Below are positions 1 through 19,191 of a DNA stretch of 64,000 nucleotides, piece by piece. Both the position numbers and the translations under genes were made by a program. Numbering within the stretch: position 1 is the first letter of the stretch; the number at the start of each line of letters is the position of its first letter. A model generated the notes under the pieces. It did no database searches. It saw nothing but the letters and a program-made list of their open reading frames with translations, and was not told where the DNA came from. Source of the DNA: Hormiphora californensis (lineage: Eukaryota; Ctenophora; Tentaculata; Cydippida; Pleurobrachiidae); assembly GCA_020137815.1 (NCBI GenBank), contig CM035356.1, positions 1,803,406-1,867,405 of the forward strand, in the 5' to 3' direction.

Positions 1-283
1 TCTTCCATTCTCTATCCCTTTCTCTTCCATTCTCTATCCCTTTCTCTTACATTCTCTATCCCTTTCTCTTCCATTCTCTATCCCTTTCTCTTCCATTCTC
101 TATCCCTTTCTCTTCCATTCTCTATCCCTTTCTCTTCCATTCTCTATCCCTTTCTCTTCCATTCTCTATCCCTTTCTCTTCCATTCTCTATCCCTTTCTC
201 TTCCATTCTCTATCCCTTTCTCTTCCATTCTCTATCCCTTTCTCTTCCATTCTCTATCCCTTTCTCTTCCATTCTCTATCTCT
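1..283. repeat. 22-bp pyrimidine-rich tandem satellite
   Basis: The window opens inside an array of a 22-bp unit (TTCCATTCTCTATCCCTTTC plus TC), about 13 nearly identical copies with one visible substitution (TTACATT near base 47). It ends abruptly in a run of 17 G. The left end lies outside the window. Confidence 0.95.
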
Positions 284-716
284 GGGGGGGGGGGGGGGTC
301 AACGGAATATACTGAGATGGTTAGGATGAATAATTTAGAGCTCTGGTTAGAGCGGCTTGTTACACTGTCTCATCTTTCTCATTTACAGGGCCGGTTTAGG
401 AGTCTCCCCAATCTATATATCTCTCACCCCCTCTCTTTGACGCAACTTAGCTATCAAACTACTGCATATAAAATGATTTCTTTGCATATAGACGAGTCAT
501 ATACTTTTCGTATCCCATCCATTCTTCTTAGCATTAAGCTCTCATTATTATATTGAGGAAGCAGGGAGTTTTGTTCAGACAGTCTCGGCTGTGTTATATT
601 ACAACAGTTCGAATAGTGCAAGTTGAGGTTGAAAAAAAAATCAAATGTTCCTACAAAATCCAACAACTTGTTTTTGGTACGCTCCAAAAATCAAGTACTC
701 CCAATCCATGACTTAC

Positions 717-6634
<5,918 letters not shown>

Positions 6635-6909
6635 GGCTGAATCTACACAAAATGAAATTTGATATTTAAGTGACACATTAAAATTTAAAGTATAGATGGT
6701 TATAGAATTAGATCTCTGATCTAGCTCCAATGTTCTAATAGAGCTGATATTGGTATACCAAGACTAGTGAAACAGAGTAAGCTTGTGCTTGATACTTGTC
6801 ATAACACGTGTATGTATAACAAGCTCGCTTTGTATTTGACTCTTGTATAGAGTTCATCTTATTATGTTTTGTTATATAGGTATGTAGGCAGCTGCTGTCA
6901 AGCGTAAGG

Positions 6910-6911
6910 GA

Positions 6912-7001
<90 letters not shown>
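6910..7001. repeat. (GA)n microsatellite
   Basis: About 90 bp of GA with one GGACA interruption, just upstream of the first kinase exon recognised here. Confidence 0.96.
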
Positions 7002-7005
<4 letters not shown>

Positions 7006-7314
7006 TTCTCTTGTATAAGAACACGTCAAGGCTCAATGTTACCAACATTATATATTATTTATGGTCTCACAAGCATAGCATGGATTTGACAACTTTGACA
7101 ACCCTTTTCTGTGAAAGCAACAATTGATGTGTGTTAACCCTGCTCTGTCTATGAGAAAATACTATTTAATATGGACAATTTAACACAAAACAGAGGCAAT
7201 GAATCAGAAAACTAACACGAGAAATTCAGTGTACGCGGTCGCCAGTCCCGGTTACTGGAGAACGAGTCAAAATATGATTGACATCTTCACCCCCCCCCCC
7301 CATGATATGAGCGG

Positions 7315-7640
7315 ATCTCTATCCCTCTCTATATCTTTCTCTATCCCTCTCTCTATCTTTCTCTATCCCTCTCTATTTTTCTCTATCCCCCTCTCGCTCC
7401 ATCTTTCTCTATCCCTCTCTATCTTTCTCTATCCCTAATCCCTCTCTCTATCTTTCTCTATCCCCCTCTCGCTCTATCTTTCTCTATCCCTCTCTCTATC
7501 TTTCTTTATCCCGCCTCTCTATCTTTATCTCATCATTCGCTTCCTCTCACTTTCTTTCTCCCTGTCTCTTTAGAGATCTCTCCCTGTCTATTCGCTGCCC
7601 CTCACTGTCTCTTTAGAGATCACTCCCTGTCTAGTCGGAG
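7315..7640. repeat. Pyrimidine-rich degenerate satellite
   Basis: Repeats of CTCTATCTTTCTCTATCCCT, related in composition to the satellite at 1-283 but more diverged. It grades into two copies of a TCTCTTTAGAGATCWCTCCC unit near 7565-7632. Confidence 0.85.
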
Positions 7641-8218
7641 CCCCTTCTCGTCTGGGAAATGTCAGATATCGTGGCAATCAATGCAAATAAACTCCAGCTC
7701 CGATTGCCGGGTAAATTGAAACCTTTGGCCTATCAACAAACGATGCAGCAATTAATCCAAAATAACAATTCAAAATATTAATTGTTAACTTGGCAAAGAT
7801 TCAAAGTAATTTAAACGAAATAAAACAGATACAATACACACGTACTAAAGAGGGGTACCTATTGCGTACAGCACACACACCGTTGACCAGGCCTGACGCA
7901 AAGGAGCAGTACTTTCACAGTACCAGCAACAGAGAGGTGAGAGATGAGAGATAAAGAGAGAGAAAAACAGGGCGAGAGAGGTAGAGAGACAGAGAGACAG
8001 AAAGAGAGAAAGAGAGAATCTGAGAGAGACAGAAAAAGAAATGCTTGTGTGTATTTTTAGCCGATATTCTAGGTTAAATTCGTGCTCCATTTGTGTGTGT
8101 GTTGTGTCACGTGATCCAATTCCGTAATTGCTGTGCCAGCCACGTGCTAAGAACACCATGTGTCAGACGTCACACACCATAATTCAATGCACATATTCAG
8201 CCGTAGAGAGAGATTGGG

Positions 8219-8358
<140 letters not shown>

Positions 8359-8914
8359 TACACTTCGGTTCTGCTTGGTTTCTAAAAGGGCTTGTTATTA
8401 GCCTGTTTTATTCGAACAACCCGTGCCATTTTCTCCTTTAGGGATATCCCGATTGCCGATGCACTTAACTTTTCAATCAGCACTCTCTCTCTCTCTCCAT
8501 CTCTATCTTTCTTTTTCTCTTTCGCTATTTTTCTATCTCCCCTCCCCTGAATATCTCTCTCTATCTTTTCTGCTTGCTCCTCTATAAAACTCGAAATATT
8601 TTTTAAGCCCGCTGTTTGATGGACCTGAAAGTAAAAACTGAGAAGCCTGCTGCTCATGGACAAAACAAGAGTTATCTGTGCCGTATCTCGACCTTGGGCA
8701 GCTCTCCAGCAGCCCACAGAGATCATCCAGCTATATAAGCTGTTACACTAGACTAGCAAGTAACATATGTTTTAGAAGGTCTATATAAGGGAATCAAATT
8801 GCTTCAAGAAAGACAGGCACGCTCACAATATAATATATGAGCTCTATTAAAGTGCTAGACGCGGGGGCCTGTTTAGTCCAATTCTACTGGACGGCTAGAC
8901 AGCAGATTGTACAG

Positions 8915-8925
8915 AGGGAGAGGGA

Positions 8926-9005
<80 letters not shown>

Positions 9006-9012
9006 GTGAGAA
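8915..9012. repeat. (GA)n microsatellite
   Basis: About 95 bp of GA, starting as GAGGGA units. Confidence 0.96.
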
Positions 9013-10500
9013 AAGAGGTAACTAATGTAACTTACACGTACTTGTACGTGTCTACTGTCCAGCATATCTGCACAAGCAGTCACGTTGCACATGTTTGCCA
9101 GATAGAAACAAACAAGATTAGTTAACTAATTAACTTAATTATTGCGTCTCATGTCCGGAAATAATAATATTGCAATCAAAATAAACATGCATTCTAATGA
9201 ATCATTAGAATATCATTAGAATATAATTAGTAACAATTGTGGCTTCTTATTTTGACTGCTCTTACCTATCTTGTTTACCTGTGTTTCTTCACGCCTACTA
9301 TTTACTGTTTAGACAAAAACAGCCGCGGGACGAAATCCAAACACGGAATAACAGATCTAATGAAGAGTACAACACCACCGCAAAGTTATAAGCGATAAAA
9401 AGTAGGCAGGCCAACTCTTCAATTTATGGTACAACGAAACTTGATCAAGAGCTTTTATTTGACGAATACTCGTGAAAAACTGCGAGTATAATTGTGCAAT
9501 AGCGTTCCTGTGCAAAATATTACCAAAAATGGGTCCATTCATACCCTATGCAACATGCAGCTAGGTTTACAATAGTATGCATGGTGATTAGTAAAATAGT
9601 TTTTTATTTTATGCGAGCCTTTTGTGACGGCATTCGCGATTAAAACGTCTTAGTTATCAATGGTAAACCTCTGCTTTGACTGAATGTGCTGAGCACCCTG
9701 TACCCTGCTCGGATCTTGTTTTGTTCAACAAGGCAACTCAGATCAATCAACAGTGGGAACATTTCGAATAAACATGCGATATAGAGTTGATCTGAAAACA
9801 AGATTGCTGCCAGATCTGTAAGAGTAAGAGCAGATTAAAAATGATGAGTGAAGGCAATGAGACCGCTCAGAGAAAAGAGAGTGAAAGATAGATAAAGAAA
9901 ACGAGAGAAAAAGATAGAGTGAGAAAAAAAATATCAGAGAGAAAAAAGAGAAATAAAAGGAAAGCAGAGCGAAAGATTATAGAGATAGCGAACGAAAATC
10001 AGAGAGAAAGTTAGACATAAAGAAAATGAACGGCATGTCTTGCATAGTTATGTGATTAGACGACATTTATAGCTACGATTTAACGAGAGAAATAGGGTAC
10101 ATGATATATTATGTAGAATAAGTAACATGAGACTAAGATATGAGAGAGAGAAGATTTAGGAGAGAAAAATTGATCTCTTGTAAAAGTCTGAATGATGCAC
10201 ATTTTTTTGATTGAACATGAACATGAATGAGTTCTTATGAGATGCCATATAAAGGCCGACCCATGGGGGCATGAGATGAGGAGAGAAATCAAATTAAAAA
10301 TGGGCCGGTGCCGAAAGATAACACTTTGTAGCTCCACAATTAAAAATGGAGGCACACATCTGAATAATTCGGTGCAAGTGTGGCACAAACGTCAAAAATG
10401 AAAATGAAAATATTATGTCTTAAGTATATTGTACTACAGCTCCTAATTTAGTTCATTAGTGCAGTATAATGTTACTACTGAACTATAATAGTAATAGCAT
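9013..10500. other. No gene found
   Basis: AT-rich, purine-skewed sequence. 9840-10020 is rich in AGAGA/GAAAA. Open frames stay near 100 codons or less, with no recognisable domain or splice-compatible exon chain on either strand. Confidence 0.5.
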
Positions 10501-11165
10501 GCACTGTTTTAATACCGCTTAAAATATTGCTCCCCACCCCTCCTACCTCCCTATATCCGGCAAATTTTACTATATATTTTACTATATACAGCAAATGACA
10601 TAGTTGTTTCAAAAGAGTGGTTAAACTGCTAATTAATTACCCGCATAAACCATACATCGCTGTCACTTTGCCAACTTTACTAAAGTTTTTCCGGCTGTAA
10701 ATGACGTGGAAAAGCAGTGACGTCTTGCTGCTCTTGGTTCGTGTAATTACGTATGAACTGATATACACATCCGGCAAGCACTAACAATTCATATGTGGCA
10801 CGTAAATGTATATTATGTCTTGTTTATTGATAAGTTTGTATCTGGTTAGTTTATAGTGCTAGTAAAGTGTTCCTGTATGAATATCTGCACTGTTTTAATA
10901 CCGCTTAAAATATTGCTCCCCACCCCTCCTACCTCCCTATATCCAGCAATTTTTACTACAGCGAATGACATAATTGTTACAAAAGAGTTAAGTTGTCCTG
11001 CTAATTAATTACCCGCATAAACCATTATACATCGTTGTCACTTTGCCAAGTTTACTAAAGTTTTTCCGGCTGTAATTATGACGTGGAAAAACAGTGACGT
11101 CATAGTTTGGACTTTGGTGTACACCGTGTAATCCTATCATTACGTATGAACTGTATACATCCGGC
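10501..11165. repeat. Diverged direct duplication, unit about 280 bp
   Basis: Bases 10501-10776 and 10887-11165 are two copies of one sequence. Both start GCACTGTTTTAATACCGC, run through ATTGCTCCCCACCCCTCC and AATTACCCGCATAAACCAT, and end in ACGTATGAACTG and ATCCGGCA. Substitutions and short indels show the duplication is not recent. No coding potential was recognised. Confidence 0.9.
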
Positions 11166-11355
11166 AGTGGGATATTGTTATTGTTTGTTATTATTATTGT
11201 TTGTTTGTATCTTGGTTAGTTTGATCACACCGTGTAACAAACACACGTGTGTCCCTTGTATGAACAACCCTGCAACTTGTTTTGTCAGCTTACACAAACA
11301 GCAATAACAAGCCGTACAACATGTGTCATGCCAACACCAATCAGTGTGAGTTATT

Positions 11356-11436
11356 ATAGTCGGACATCCCGATATAATGCATTATATACCGTGCTACTAC
11401 CATTCCAACTTCCCGGTAATTCGGTATCCGACTGTA
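11356..11436. mobile_element. Tiny pogo/Tigger-like inverted-repeat element
   Basis: The left end ATAGTCGGACATCCCGATAT faces a right end CGGTATCCGACTGTAT. It matches the CAGTCGGA-type ends seen intact at 12864 and 46595. Both termini are degenerate; a further lone end (AGTCAGACCTCGATTTACCG) follows near 11443. Confidence 0.45.
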
Positions 11437-12516
11437 TATATAGTCAGACCTCGATTTACCGAGTTCCTCCTACAAATTGCACGTGGGTAGTTGATCAACC
11501 CCCCCCCCCCGCCCCATTCAAAGGGTGGGTGGGGTTGTTAGCACGGGGATGATCCAAAAAAAGAAGGTGGGTGGGGTATAACCAGCTAACTGTTATGTCA
11601 CCTAGCAGGCGATCCTGCCCCGTTGATTTACTAAACAAGGTAACGATCATGTAGTTGTACAAGAGGGAGAGGGAGACATGCCTGCAGTAGTTAAGTTGGG
11701 AGAATCACGCCCTACAAAACTTCCCTACAAGGAGATAAAGAAGCGGTTTTTTCTCGAGACCTACTGCATTGGTAAAAGTGTTTCATAGCTCCTGCAATTG
11801 ACGTCATAGTGAGAGAGGGCGTATGGTTAAACAATAAACAGTATTATAACAGAGATTTTGGAGGATAATCTTAATATCTTATAAAGTGGATGGGGAAATA
11901 TTTAATCTTGACAAAATTTCGATTATTCCAAAATTTACAATGAATATCTATTCCTTCGCGGAGTATCGAGTTCAAATAATTTCTTTTTGTTTCCATTGCG
12001 CTGTCACTCAGGTCATGCAGCCGCCAGGGAGTTCAATTAAACAGTTCAACCTGTCATAAACACATGGCACTGCGCCGCCGGGTGCTCGCAGGTGTGTCTC
12101 TCTTCTCTTTCTCTCTCTTCTCTCTCTATCTCTTCTCTCTCTCCCTCTCTCAGATGTAGCCCTACTTCATAACTGTCTAGACGATATTTATTAAATCCTC
12201 TTGAAGACGACTTCTCATTGGCCATCATGGTACTAAAAATATCTTTTCTAATTTCATTTCCAAAATACTAAATAGTATGTATATCCCTAATCCCTTTCAA
12301 ATTAATAGAGATGTTATACCCTCCTTTACATTTGTAAAACATGGTAAGGCAAGATATCACAAAGAGATATCTGATCTAGAACGAAGGAATCCTACTGCAG
12401 AAAGATGAAGGAACTATAGCAAAAGCTAGACTATAACTACAATGCATAGCTGAAAGGGTTAGTAAAAGAAAATGAAGTGACAGGAGAAGCCAGTTGAGAC
12501 AGTGTAATGATATTCT

Positions 12517-12703
<187 letters not shown>

Positions 12704-12863
12704 TATATTATATCTCTATCCTACCATCCTTCTTTAAGTTACTCGGGTAGCTACTCAACCTAGACTAGACAGGGTAGTTTACACGCTAGTAGCATCTCTT
12801 CCGGAGATCGAAGAAACCAGACAACAAAATTATTTATGCACTTGAGCATGTTTTATGCCACTA

Positions 12864-13032
12864 CAGTCGGACCCCGATTTAGTGGCATCCTCGGGGAAAA
12901 AATCCTGCCACTAAATCGGGGTGCCACTAAATCGGGGTCAAATAATGTTAATTTCCTATATCGGGGGGAAAATATCCTGCCACTAAATCGGGGTGCCACT
13001 AAATCGGGGGCCACTAAATCGGGGTCCGACTG
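12864..13032. mobile_element. pogo/Tigger-like MITE flanked by TA
   Basis: 169 bp running from CAGTCGGACCCCGATTTAGT to its inverse ending CCGACTG, with TA on each side. The interior repeats GCCACTAAATCGGGG four times in both orientations, so the whole element folds back. Terminal CAG...CTG with TA duplication fits Tc1/mariner-pogo elements (family knowledge). It is far too small to encode a transposase. Confidence 0.75.
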
Positions 13033-13039
13033 TACCTGC

Positions 13040-14565
13040 AGAATCACACTGCACACAGCAACAAAAACTGGAAATGGTTACTAAGATAAGAGAACTTGTA
13101 ATCACGTACGCATGTTTCGAGAAAACCCCACATGTCACTGAAGTGATAATTGCAGTTGGTGTGGTGGGAGCTGGGTATAATTGTTGTTGATAATTTTATG
13201 AATTCGTTATATCTTGTATGTATAATGAGAAAATGAGATATGTTAATTATGCTAATTATGCTAATTTTCTACTCACGGAGTTGTTCGGAAGATATTTGGT
13301 TGAGGGGTCCACTATCTCTTGATATTGTCATCGACAGCCTTCGTTTCAGCTTCTCCATGTTCATGCTACTAAATTAAGATATAATTAGGTTCGTAGTAAA
13401 TAATTAATTATTTAATTATGTGCGTCATATTTAATTAATTGTGGGATCAGTTTGATTTGGGCTTGTTGTGATGTTGTTTGCCGTTGAGATAAAAAAGATA
13501 TACAAATATCGAATTTTCGAACAAAGTTAAGGAACAGAAACAGAACTAAGTTAAATTCAGCTAATTAATTTTAAAAGCAACGTGACGAGGTAACAATTGG
13601 GTGGGGTCCAATACTGATCCCTCATTGTGGGTGGTCGATAAAGAGACAAAATATAACGAAAAATAGTTCCTTAAATAGGATGCAAAGATTCAAAAAATAA
13701 ACGATCAGAATTAAACAAGAATGATTGCTATTGAAATCCAACAAATTATGATGTTGCATTGAAACCAACGGAAATTAAGCACAGCACCAGGAAACGTCGA
13801 GTGGCAAACTAGGGAAGTACTCATGGTACTGCTGTATGGTAGTATTTGCCGTAGTTTTGTTGTAGTTGTTCAGCAGCTGGACAACTGCAAAACTGAACTA
13901 CTCGAGAGAAGAGGGGTAACTCATTCTACAAAGAGAGTGCTAAGTGGAAATTAGAGAAGGGCTAGTGAACTATACGCCCAATTCTAGTACTCCGGAGTAG
14001 CGGCCGCTATTATACCTTAGGTATACCCTTTCTCTGTGTGGTAAGTAATGTACCCACAGCCTGCTATAATTATAACATTTACTGCACGACCCCATTTTGA
14101 TTGGTACAGCTGTGAAGCACCCTCCATCTTTTATACAACTGTTGTCGACATTCAAAGGAGATACCAGAGTCGTAAATTCAGTAACAGCCTTGAATGGACG
14201 AAGTGTTCTATGTCCAGTGTTTAGTCGGTACAGAGAGAAAGGGGGAATCGGGTTACCAGAAAATGAGGCTGATCTATTCTTCACCTTTCTTCACCTTCTG
14301 CTCTTGAATCTCACTACTCCGCCTTACTAAAATATCGTTTAGTCGATGCCTATAAAATAGGAAGTTACACTTAGGCCAAAAATAAAAAAGCGACATAAAT
14401 TTGGTCAGAAAGTTATTAGGTAGTCAGTAAGGATCAGATGTCAGTTAGGTGTAGAAATGATGACAAAGATGCCAACAAAAACCGCATTCGTTCGATTACA
14501 AGAGCTAAACATCATGGTAGAGATAATTGGGCTAACAAGATAATACGCAAATAGCGATAGAGATT
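13040..14565. other. No gene found
   Basis: AT-rich unique sequence. Overlapping open frames of 77 and 104 codons lie on opposite strands near 13970-14330; neither shows a known domain or an exon chain. Confidence 0.4.
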
Positions 14566-14937
14566 AGAGATAGAGAGAGAGAGAGAGCGAGAGAACTGAA
14601 GGCGGAAGGAAAGAAATATGATAGGTAAAATGGATAGAAATAAAAGAAGAAATAGTAGATCTTGAGCCTATATATATTTTGTTATCTATAACATACGATC
14701 TTTATACATATATCTGCTCAATAATTCCAACCACGGTCCACGATCCGTGTCTACCTGGGTAGTACCTAATTGTTATGTTCTTACCCTCTGACGCGTGGTG
14801 AGAGAGGGTTGAACAAGGAAATAACTAGAGACAACGGCCGATCTTGGGAGAGAGGAGAAAGAAAGGAAGAGCAACTAAAAGGGGAAGAAAAAGCAAACGC
14901 ATGTCATGTACAAATGTTATGCTCTTTACCCTTTCTG

Positions 14938-15062
14938 ATCTTTCTCTCTTTTTGATTTTTTCTTTCTCCCTCTCTCACTCTCTCTTTCCCTCTCACTCTC
15001 TCTATCTCTATATATGATATATCTCTCTCCATAACCCCCCCTCTCTTCCCCCCTTTCTCTCC
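14938..15062. repeat. Pyrimidine-rich simple sequence
   Basis: Mixed CTCT, CCCTCT and TTTCTC tract, less regular than the pure CT arrays. Confidence 0.8.
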
Positions 15063-15492
15063 CTACAATCCCTAAATCACTGTTTAACCATCCTCCTCTC
15101 CCTGTCTCGAAACTCATTATATGTCCTAATCTCAATCAGCAATATGTCATGTCTCTCCGGCGCTCTTTGAATTGGAATCCAATTTGGATTGCATTAAATA
15201 ATATCTGCATTTCTGAACATGTTAGCCCATAATGAGACGGTATTTTTTACAACACCCCCTCCTCTTTATGATTGTATCTCACAGAGATCGATATATCCAT
15301 CAAACACAACCAACATGATCACCTACAAGCCTCTCCCTTCGACTATATAAAACCGTTACAAAGCTGCTAAATGCAAGTATCGGTCTTGCTCCCTGTCTTT
15401 TTCCTTTTCTCTCGCTATCTCTATCACTTTGTTTTATCTCTCTCTCTCTCCCATCAATGAATGATATCTCTCTCTCCCAACAACCCATGCAC

Positions 15493-16826
15493 GGGGGGGG
15501 GGGGGGGCCGCGTATTAAAATGTCCTTTAATGTCCCTCGATTTTTGGGACATTAAATTGTCCGGGGTAATTTGGGACATTAAAAGACATTAAAGGACATT
15601 TAAAGACATTAAAAGACATTAAATTATAACTTCCAAAAGCCATTTCAAAATGTGTTACCAAACATATCTACCACCAATGTACTACTAAAGGTCCCATCTT
15701 TCGATTCCAATGAATGTTTATTAGTTTTCAGTGGTGATTAGGCTTGCTTTTGTGTGGGCTGTGGGTGCGGTGCCTCTTTTACATGTGCATAATTCTAGCC
15801 TAGACGATATCTCAAAATCATCTTATGAAACGAGTAGAGAATAGCCCCGATTTTGTCAAAATAGTGTTTGGTGTCTAATTAGAAGTCAAAAAAGTTTTAG
15901 TGCTCAAACCCAAAATTTACGATATTTAGGTTTTTTAGGTTTTTTGGCGTTTATGGGTTTCAGGAACGTCCTAGAACAAAATGAATAAAACCAACTTTCT
16001 CGGCATGAAATTCTGCATCGATTATAGTGGCTATAAACCTTTCTATGGCGTAAGGTTAAGAAGTTATCCCAAAAAATCCCAAACGGGTACATGTTATAGG
16101 GGCGGGTACATGTTTTAGGCTACCGGGCGAACCTCTTGTCAGAAAACCATGTTATAGGTACTCAATCGACGTGTATTGATGATGCGGAAATCATTTTAGT
16201 GAAAACCATTTTGATCAGCGATGTCTGTGTAACGAATAAAACCTAAAAAACCTTACCACATGTTTTAACCAAAGGTTTTTACCTTACGTCATAGACAGGT
16301 TTATAGCCACTATAATCGATGCAGAATTTCACGCCGAGAAAGATGGTTCTGTTTATTTTGTTCTAGGACGTTCCTGAAACCCATAAAAGCAAAAAAACCT
16401 AAAAATCCTAGAAAAACCTAAATTTAGCATTTAAAAATTTTTTGACTTCTAATTAGACACCAAAGACCATTCTGACTGAGTTTCATCAAAATCGGGGCTA
16501 TTTTTACTTGAAAACCTTGAAATTTAGTCCAAAACTTCAAAATTTCCGGGGTTCGCTTCGAGGTACCGGGCCACCCTAAAATGATGCGTAATCACCCCCA
16601 ACATCTATGGTATTGGTTGGAATCGATAGAGGGGACATTAGGAGTAAATATTAAGTGGTTGAAAACGCCATTTTAGTTTAATAATAGTTGAAAATTCATG
16701 TTTTAATTAAATGTCTTTTAATGTCTTTTAATGTCTTTTAATGTCCTTTAATGTCCCAGGGACATTAAAGTCGGACGTGTTTATTTAGGACATGGATATT
16801 AAATTCACGCGGCCCCCCCCCCCCCC
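15493..16826. mobile_element. G-tipped fold-back element with 10-bp GACATTAAAA satellite ends
   Basis: A 1.33-kb fold-back bounded by a 15-G run plus CCGCG on the left and CGCGG plus a 14-C run on the right. TGCAC flanks both sides (15488-15492 and 16827-16831) as a probable target duplication. Each end carries a tandem 10-bp array (GACATTAAAA and variants). Further in, long inverted arms (about 15880-16060 against 16280-16460) share ATCGATTATAGTGGCTATAA. No transposase is encoded, so it looks non-autonomous. Confidence 0.85.
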
Positions 16827-16831
16827 TGCAC

Positions 16832-18250
16832 TATATTACGAGCAACTATATGTCGAGTAACTCTCGATCTCCCTTTAAATGTATGGTGAATGGTGATAGA
16901 CAGCATTCATTTCCTTGTAATCTTTCTTAAAATCTTTTTATTTATCACTAAGTTAACAAAATAAACAAATTTGTCCCGTGACCATATTATCATATACAGT
17001 CGGACCCGGATTCACCGGGATCTGATAGGAAATCTCAAGTTAGCCCTAACCACAACCTCAGCCCTAACCACAACCTGAGGCCTGACCCTATCCATAAAAC
17101 CATGATTGCGGTCTGCGGACACTCAAAACACAAGAAATCCAGATTTTTAATTTTATCTTTCCTCGCGTCGCCATCAGGGCGCCGTTACGATCTGGGTGTT
17201 TGCTGGCCTGTTTACAGATGCTCACTACCAAAAAAGTACCCTGCACTAAAATGACTCTAACCACCAAACCACTCAACCGTTTTGGCTAGTCCAAAGTTTA
17301 TCTGATAGGAAATGTCAAGCCCTAGCCCCAAACCGAACCCCAGCCCTAACCCTACTTTAGCCCTAACCCTAAAATGCGTGAGTGCTGACACTCTAAACGC
17401 CCAAATTTTTTTGACCAACGTTAAAAATATGTATAAAATATGACCCTTTCATTGCGCGCCGCGCAAGTGTTTTAGAACGCGCAAAACAAAAATTTACGCC
17501 GCGCCCACGCGCGTCCTGTCATGTTGTTTAAAAAAATAAAATAAAAATAAAAAGTTCCACTCACTTTTCAATTTTAATTTTTGATTTTTCAGAAAGCGCC
17601 CACGTTGTTCATTTTTGACTTTTGTGCATCGTTTTTAACAGCCCCACGGACCACCCCATCTACCGTATTTTGTACTCAGAAAATTGAGTATTGTTTTATA
17701 GATTTGATAATGATAATAAAGTCGGATTTTTTGTTTTCACCCTGCCAGCTCGCAGTGATGATGATGATGACGCATGTGTGTATCTTTCGTATTCCGTTAG
17801 TATCTCTTCCGCTTTCTATCTTTATCATTTTTCTCTCTCCTTCCCTATCTTTCTATCTTTATCCCTCTTTTTCTCTCTCTCCCCCCCCCCCATTTACGTC
17901 ACGGATATTCACGTGTTCCTGTTACTCTGGTCTGTGTAGGATACAAGATGAGTCCACTTGTAGAGTGATTCTAACATTTTGTAATAATCTGCTTCAGTTC
18001 GCTTGGCTGATTTTTGGCAGTGTTTTAGTGGGACTCATTTATTTTGTAAATTAAGTGTACTGCTGAATTTTCAGTTTTAATGGGCCGTAAAGGTGTTACA
18101 TATAAAGACTCGTATCACCGTAGCTGAAATTAATAAACACGGATTAGAATATTCTAGGATTGACAATCAAAAGTAACTACTGTTAAATAATTATCTTCAA
18201 TCTTCAAAATAGTTTGACTAATCATGTCGAGACATCCACATAAACAAACG
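16832..18250. other. No gene found
   Basis: A lone degenerate CAGTCGGACCCGGATTCACC end lies near 16998. CCCTAACC-type repeats occur at 17036-17090 and 17315-17380. A pyrimidine-rich patch lies at 17815-17885. Open frames here have no recognised domain. Confidence 0.45.
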
Positions 18251-18258
18251 CTTCAGCC

Positions 18259-18951
18259 GGGGGGGTTCCCATGGTATACTTTGGTATACTTTGGCACATT
18301 CCACAACTTTTTCAGCGATTTTCCATATACCAAAGTATACCAAAGTATACCAAAGTATACCAAGGTATACCAAAGTATACCATAAAAATTTTGAAAAAGG
18401 TAAAATTCAAGCGATAAGTTAACATAAATGACTAAATTTGTAAAACTACATCCTTATTTCTTTATAAGTTGGTAATATAACGCTTATTAAACCGATTTTT
18501 ACGTTTTTGTTACATCATCCGGCTAGTGCTTCTAGGCTTGCCACTCGGGTTCGATTCCCGGTGAAGGCAATTTTTGAAAAATTTTTGGAGACTTTACCAA
18601 ATACTATTTGAACATTTTCTTGACTTTTTAAAAGTTTTTTATCATACTCAAATGGGTCCCAATTTGTCAAACCCCAGTTTTCTGACTCACCATTTTATAG
18701 GCAAAATATTTTTCCGCGATTCTATGAATTTAGTCTATTTAGCACCAATGTCCAATTTTATGAGTTAAGAGAGTTTATACACAATGTTTTAAAGCCTTAA
18801 CTGTTGTAAATTAACACTTTAAAGTACGTAAAACTATTAAAAAGATATGGTATACTTTGGTATACTTTGGTACTTTCCACATAATTTTTTGGGATTTTCC
18901 ATATACCAAAGTATACCAAAGTATACCAAAGTATACCATGGGAACCCCCCC
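18259..18951. mobile_element. G-tipped fold-back element with 10-bp TATACCAAAG satellite ends, 8-bp TSD
   Basis: 693 bp from GGGGGGGTTCCCATGGTATA to its inverse TATACCATGGGAACCCCCCC. The exact 8-bp duplication CTTCAGCC flanks it at 18251-18258 and 18952-18959. Both ends have tandem 10-bp TATACCAAAG repeats. 8-bp duplications are typical of hAT transposons (family knowledge), so a non-autonomous hAT-like element is the best guess. The interior includes a tRNA-like relic. Confidence 0.88.
18516..18569 (+). ncRNA. tRNA-like relic (A-box and B-box-like)
   Basis: GGGTTCGATTCCCGG is a good tRNA T-arm/B box followed by TGAAGGCA like an acceptor 3' strand. CCGGCTAGTGCTTCTAGG, 26 bases upstream, resembles an A box. 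The matching 5' acceptor strand is absent and the spacing is short, so this is not a functional tRNA; a SINE-type or degraded tRNA fragment captured in the element at 18259-18951 is more likely. Confidence 0.45.
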
Positions 18952-19191
18952 CTTCAGCCTCTCTGAACTCATCCGGGTAAGAGAGTCTATTAAACTTTCC
19001 GACCTACCCCCCTAATCCAATAGCTTCACACTTCCTGTCATTCGCCCGCCCGATTTCGAAAGTCAGAACAGTATTGAATTATTCCAACCTCGCCGGGTCC
19101 TGTCTGGCGGCATCGACCCGATCTGAGCACACTGTTGCAAAATCAAAACCGAGCTTCCCAGTAAATCGGGGTGCGAATGCTGCACTATATT

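Noticed and set aside
8382-8726. 114-codon minus-strand frame near the 5' side of the kinase
   Set aside because: Largely purine-rich low complexity; could not be joined to the kinase exons by splice signals.
17036-17380. CCCTAACC-type repeats resembling telomere sequence
   Set aside because: Only a few irregular units mixed with other text; no array, so not an internal telomere block.
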